Source of the DNA: an uncultured Lachnospiraceae bacterium
GTDB taxonomy: Bacteria > Bacillota > Clostridia > Lachnospirales > Lachnospiraceae
DNA: 5,091 nt
Assembly (NCBI GenBank): GCA_958426095.1
Contig: CATZYB010000169.1
Location: forward strand, 1-5,091
Direction: 5' to 3'
Part shown: one piece after another, positions 4,423 through 5,091 of the stretch
Layout: each line of letters opens with the position of its first letter
Position numbering within the stretch: the first letter of the stretch is position 1
Notes under the pieces: model-generated
Database searches by the model: none
What the model was told of the DNA's origin: nothing
What the model saw: only the letters and a program-made list of their open reading frames with translations
Position numbers and translations under genes: made by a program

Positions 4423-5091
4423 TGTTCACCTCCGTTAAAAATACCCGCACACAGGTCCCTACTCCCTGGGTACTCTCGAAAGTTATGTTTCCATGATGAA
4501 CTTCCATGATCGCCGTACACACTGCCAGACCAAGCCCGGCTCCGCCCCGCCCCCGGGAACGCGCCTTATCCACCATATAAAAAGCCTCGCTGATTTTTGA
4601 AAGCTCCTCCGCCGGAATTCCGCAGCCATTATCTCTGACTGAAATTTCATAGCCGCCGTTCACCTTTTTTCCTGTCAATGTGACCTGGCCGCCGGTTCTG
4701 TCAATGGCCTTTCGGGCATTATCCAATAAATTGATGCAGACTGTTTTCATTAAATCCGGTTCAATGAAAAGTTTTCCATCCTGAATTTCAGCGATAAATC
4801 GGATATCATCCTCCTGCATCGCCGGAAATACTGTATCATAGACAGAGGTCAGAAACCGCTTTGCCGACACCCGGCGCATTTTAAAATCCTGCTTCTTTAA
4901 AACCGTAAGCTGCATAAGCTTTTCAGACATCATCTGCAAACGCTTTCCTTCCCGGACAATCTGGTCGGCTAAAAGAACCGTCTGTTCTTCTGTCATCCTT
5001 TTGGAACGCAGCATATCCGCATATCCAATGATAGAAGTCAGAGGCGTTTTCAGTTCATGGTCAAAATTCCCCACAAACATTTCCTGACGTC
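4406..5091 (-). CDS. Sensor histidine kinase, C-terminal part (partial)
   Basis: Membrane sensor kinases autophosphorylate on a His and pass the phosphate to a partner response regulator. The gene enters from beyond the right edge: codons before the first Met (5078-5080) read Arg-Gln-Glu in frame, as in the usual RQEMF start of this helix, so the Met is internal. The dimerisation helix holds the phosphoacceptor His in FDHELKTPLTSIIGYADML. The ATPase domain shows all boxes, counted from that Met: N box INLLDNARKA (about 116-125), G1 DNGCGIP (150-156), F-box-like EAFYMVDKA (165-173), G2 GRGGAGLGL (177-185) and a final GVGTCVRVFL. All key residues are intact, so it should be active. Sensor, membrane spans and HAMP domain, and the response regulator probably encoded upstream, are outside the window. 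The 3' end (TAG at 4406-4408) overlaps the next gene by 17 bases. The input signal cannot be told from this part. Confidence 0.96.
   Translation of the reverse strand, partial: RQEMFVGNFDHELKTPLTSIIGYADMLRSKRMTEEQTVLLADQIVREGKRLQMMSEKLMQLTVLKKQDFKMRRVSAKRFLTSVYDTVFPAMQEDDIRFIAEIQDGKLFIEPDLMKTVCINLLDNARKAIDRTGGQVTLTGKKVNGGYEISVRDNGCGIPAEELSKISEAFYMVDKARSRGRGGAGLGLAVCTAIMEVHHGNITFESTQGVGTCVRVFLTEVNNDGAV
4427..4433 (-). promoter_or_regulatory. Ribosome binding site of the exported unknown protein, inside the kinase gene
   Basis: The minus strand reads GGAGGTG four bases before the first of two tandem ATGs and seven before the second. It lies within the last codons of the kinase, so ribosomes finishing the kinase can restart here. 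Confidence 0.75.

Overview
This window looks like chromosomal DNA from a low-to-moderate G+C Firmicute, most likely a clostridium of the Lachnospiraceae type. That placement is an inference from protein style: the Tgt and chorismate synthase sequences, a small HPr-like protein, and a sensor kinase with an FxHExKTPLTSIIGYADMLR-type phosphoacceptor region. Strong GGAGGT ribosome binding sites and TTGNNN-17-TATNNT promoters agree with it. There is no sign of a phage, insertion sequence or CRISPR array.

Layout, left to right. (1) 9-998 (-): tgt, the tRNA-guanine transglycosylase of queuosine synthesis, with its own promoter (1047-1075). Its reading frame is cut by a TAA where the family normally has a Glu codon, and the conserved frame continues past the stop to the window edge. 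(2) 999-1301: noncoding, with the tgt promoter and a nested tandem repeat (1189-1289) made of eight 12-13 bp subunits in 38 bp units. The repeat abuts an AT-rich perfect hairpin over the stop codon of the next gene. (3) 1302-1523 (-): a 73-residue HPr-like protein that keeps the regulatory-serine region but has no phosphoacceptor histidine. (4) 1524-1812: divergent promoter region. (5) 1813-2916 (+): aroC, chorismate synthase, complete, with a clear promoter and a strong hairpin downstream (2928-2952). That hairpin sits between convergent genes. (6) 2970-3677 (-): an exported VanY-type D,D-carboxypeptidase (M15B). (7) 3760-4422 (-): an exported protein of unknown function. (8) 4406-5091 (-): the C-terminal part of a membrane sensor histidine kinase, running off the right edge.

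The left half is housekeeping: tRNA modification, the last common step of aromatic amino-acid synthesis, and a PTS-like regulator. The right half reads as a cell-envelope signalling module transcribed leftward. The kinase overlaps the unknown exported protein by 17 bases, and the carboxypeptidase follows after 82 bases with a possible promoter and leader hairpin of its own. The strongest oddities are the tgt nonsense codon, the nested repeat, the HPr homologue without its catalytic His, and the unknown exported protein coupled to the kinase. I see no clearly new multi-gene system.
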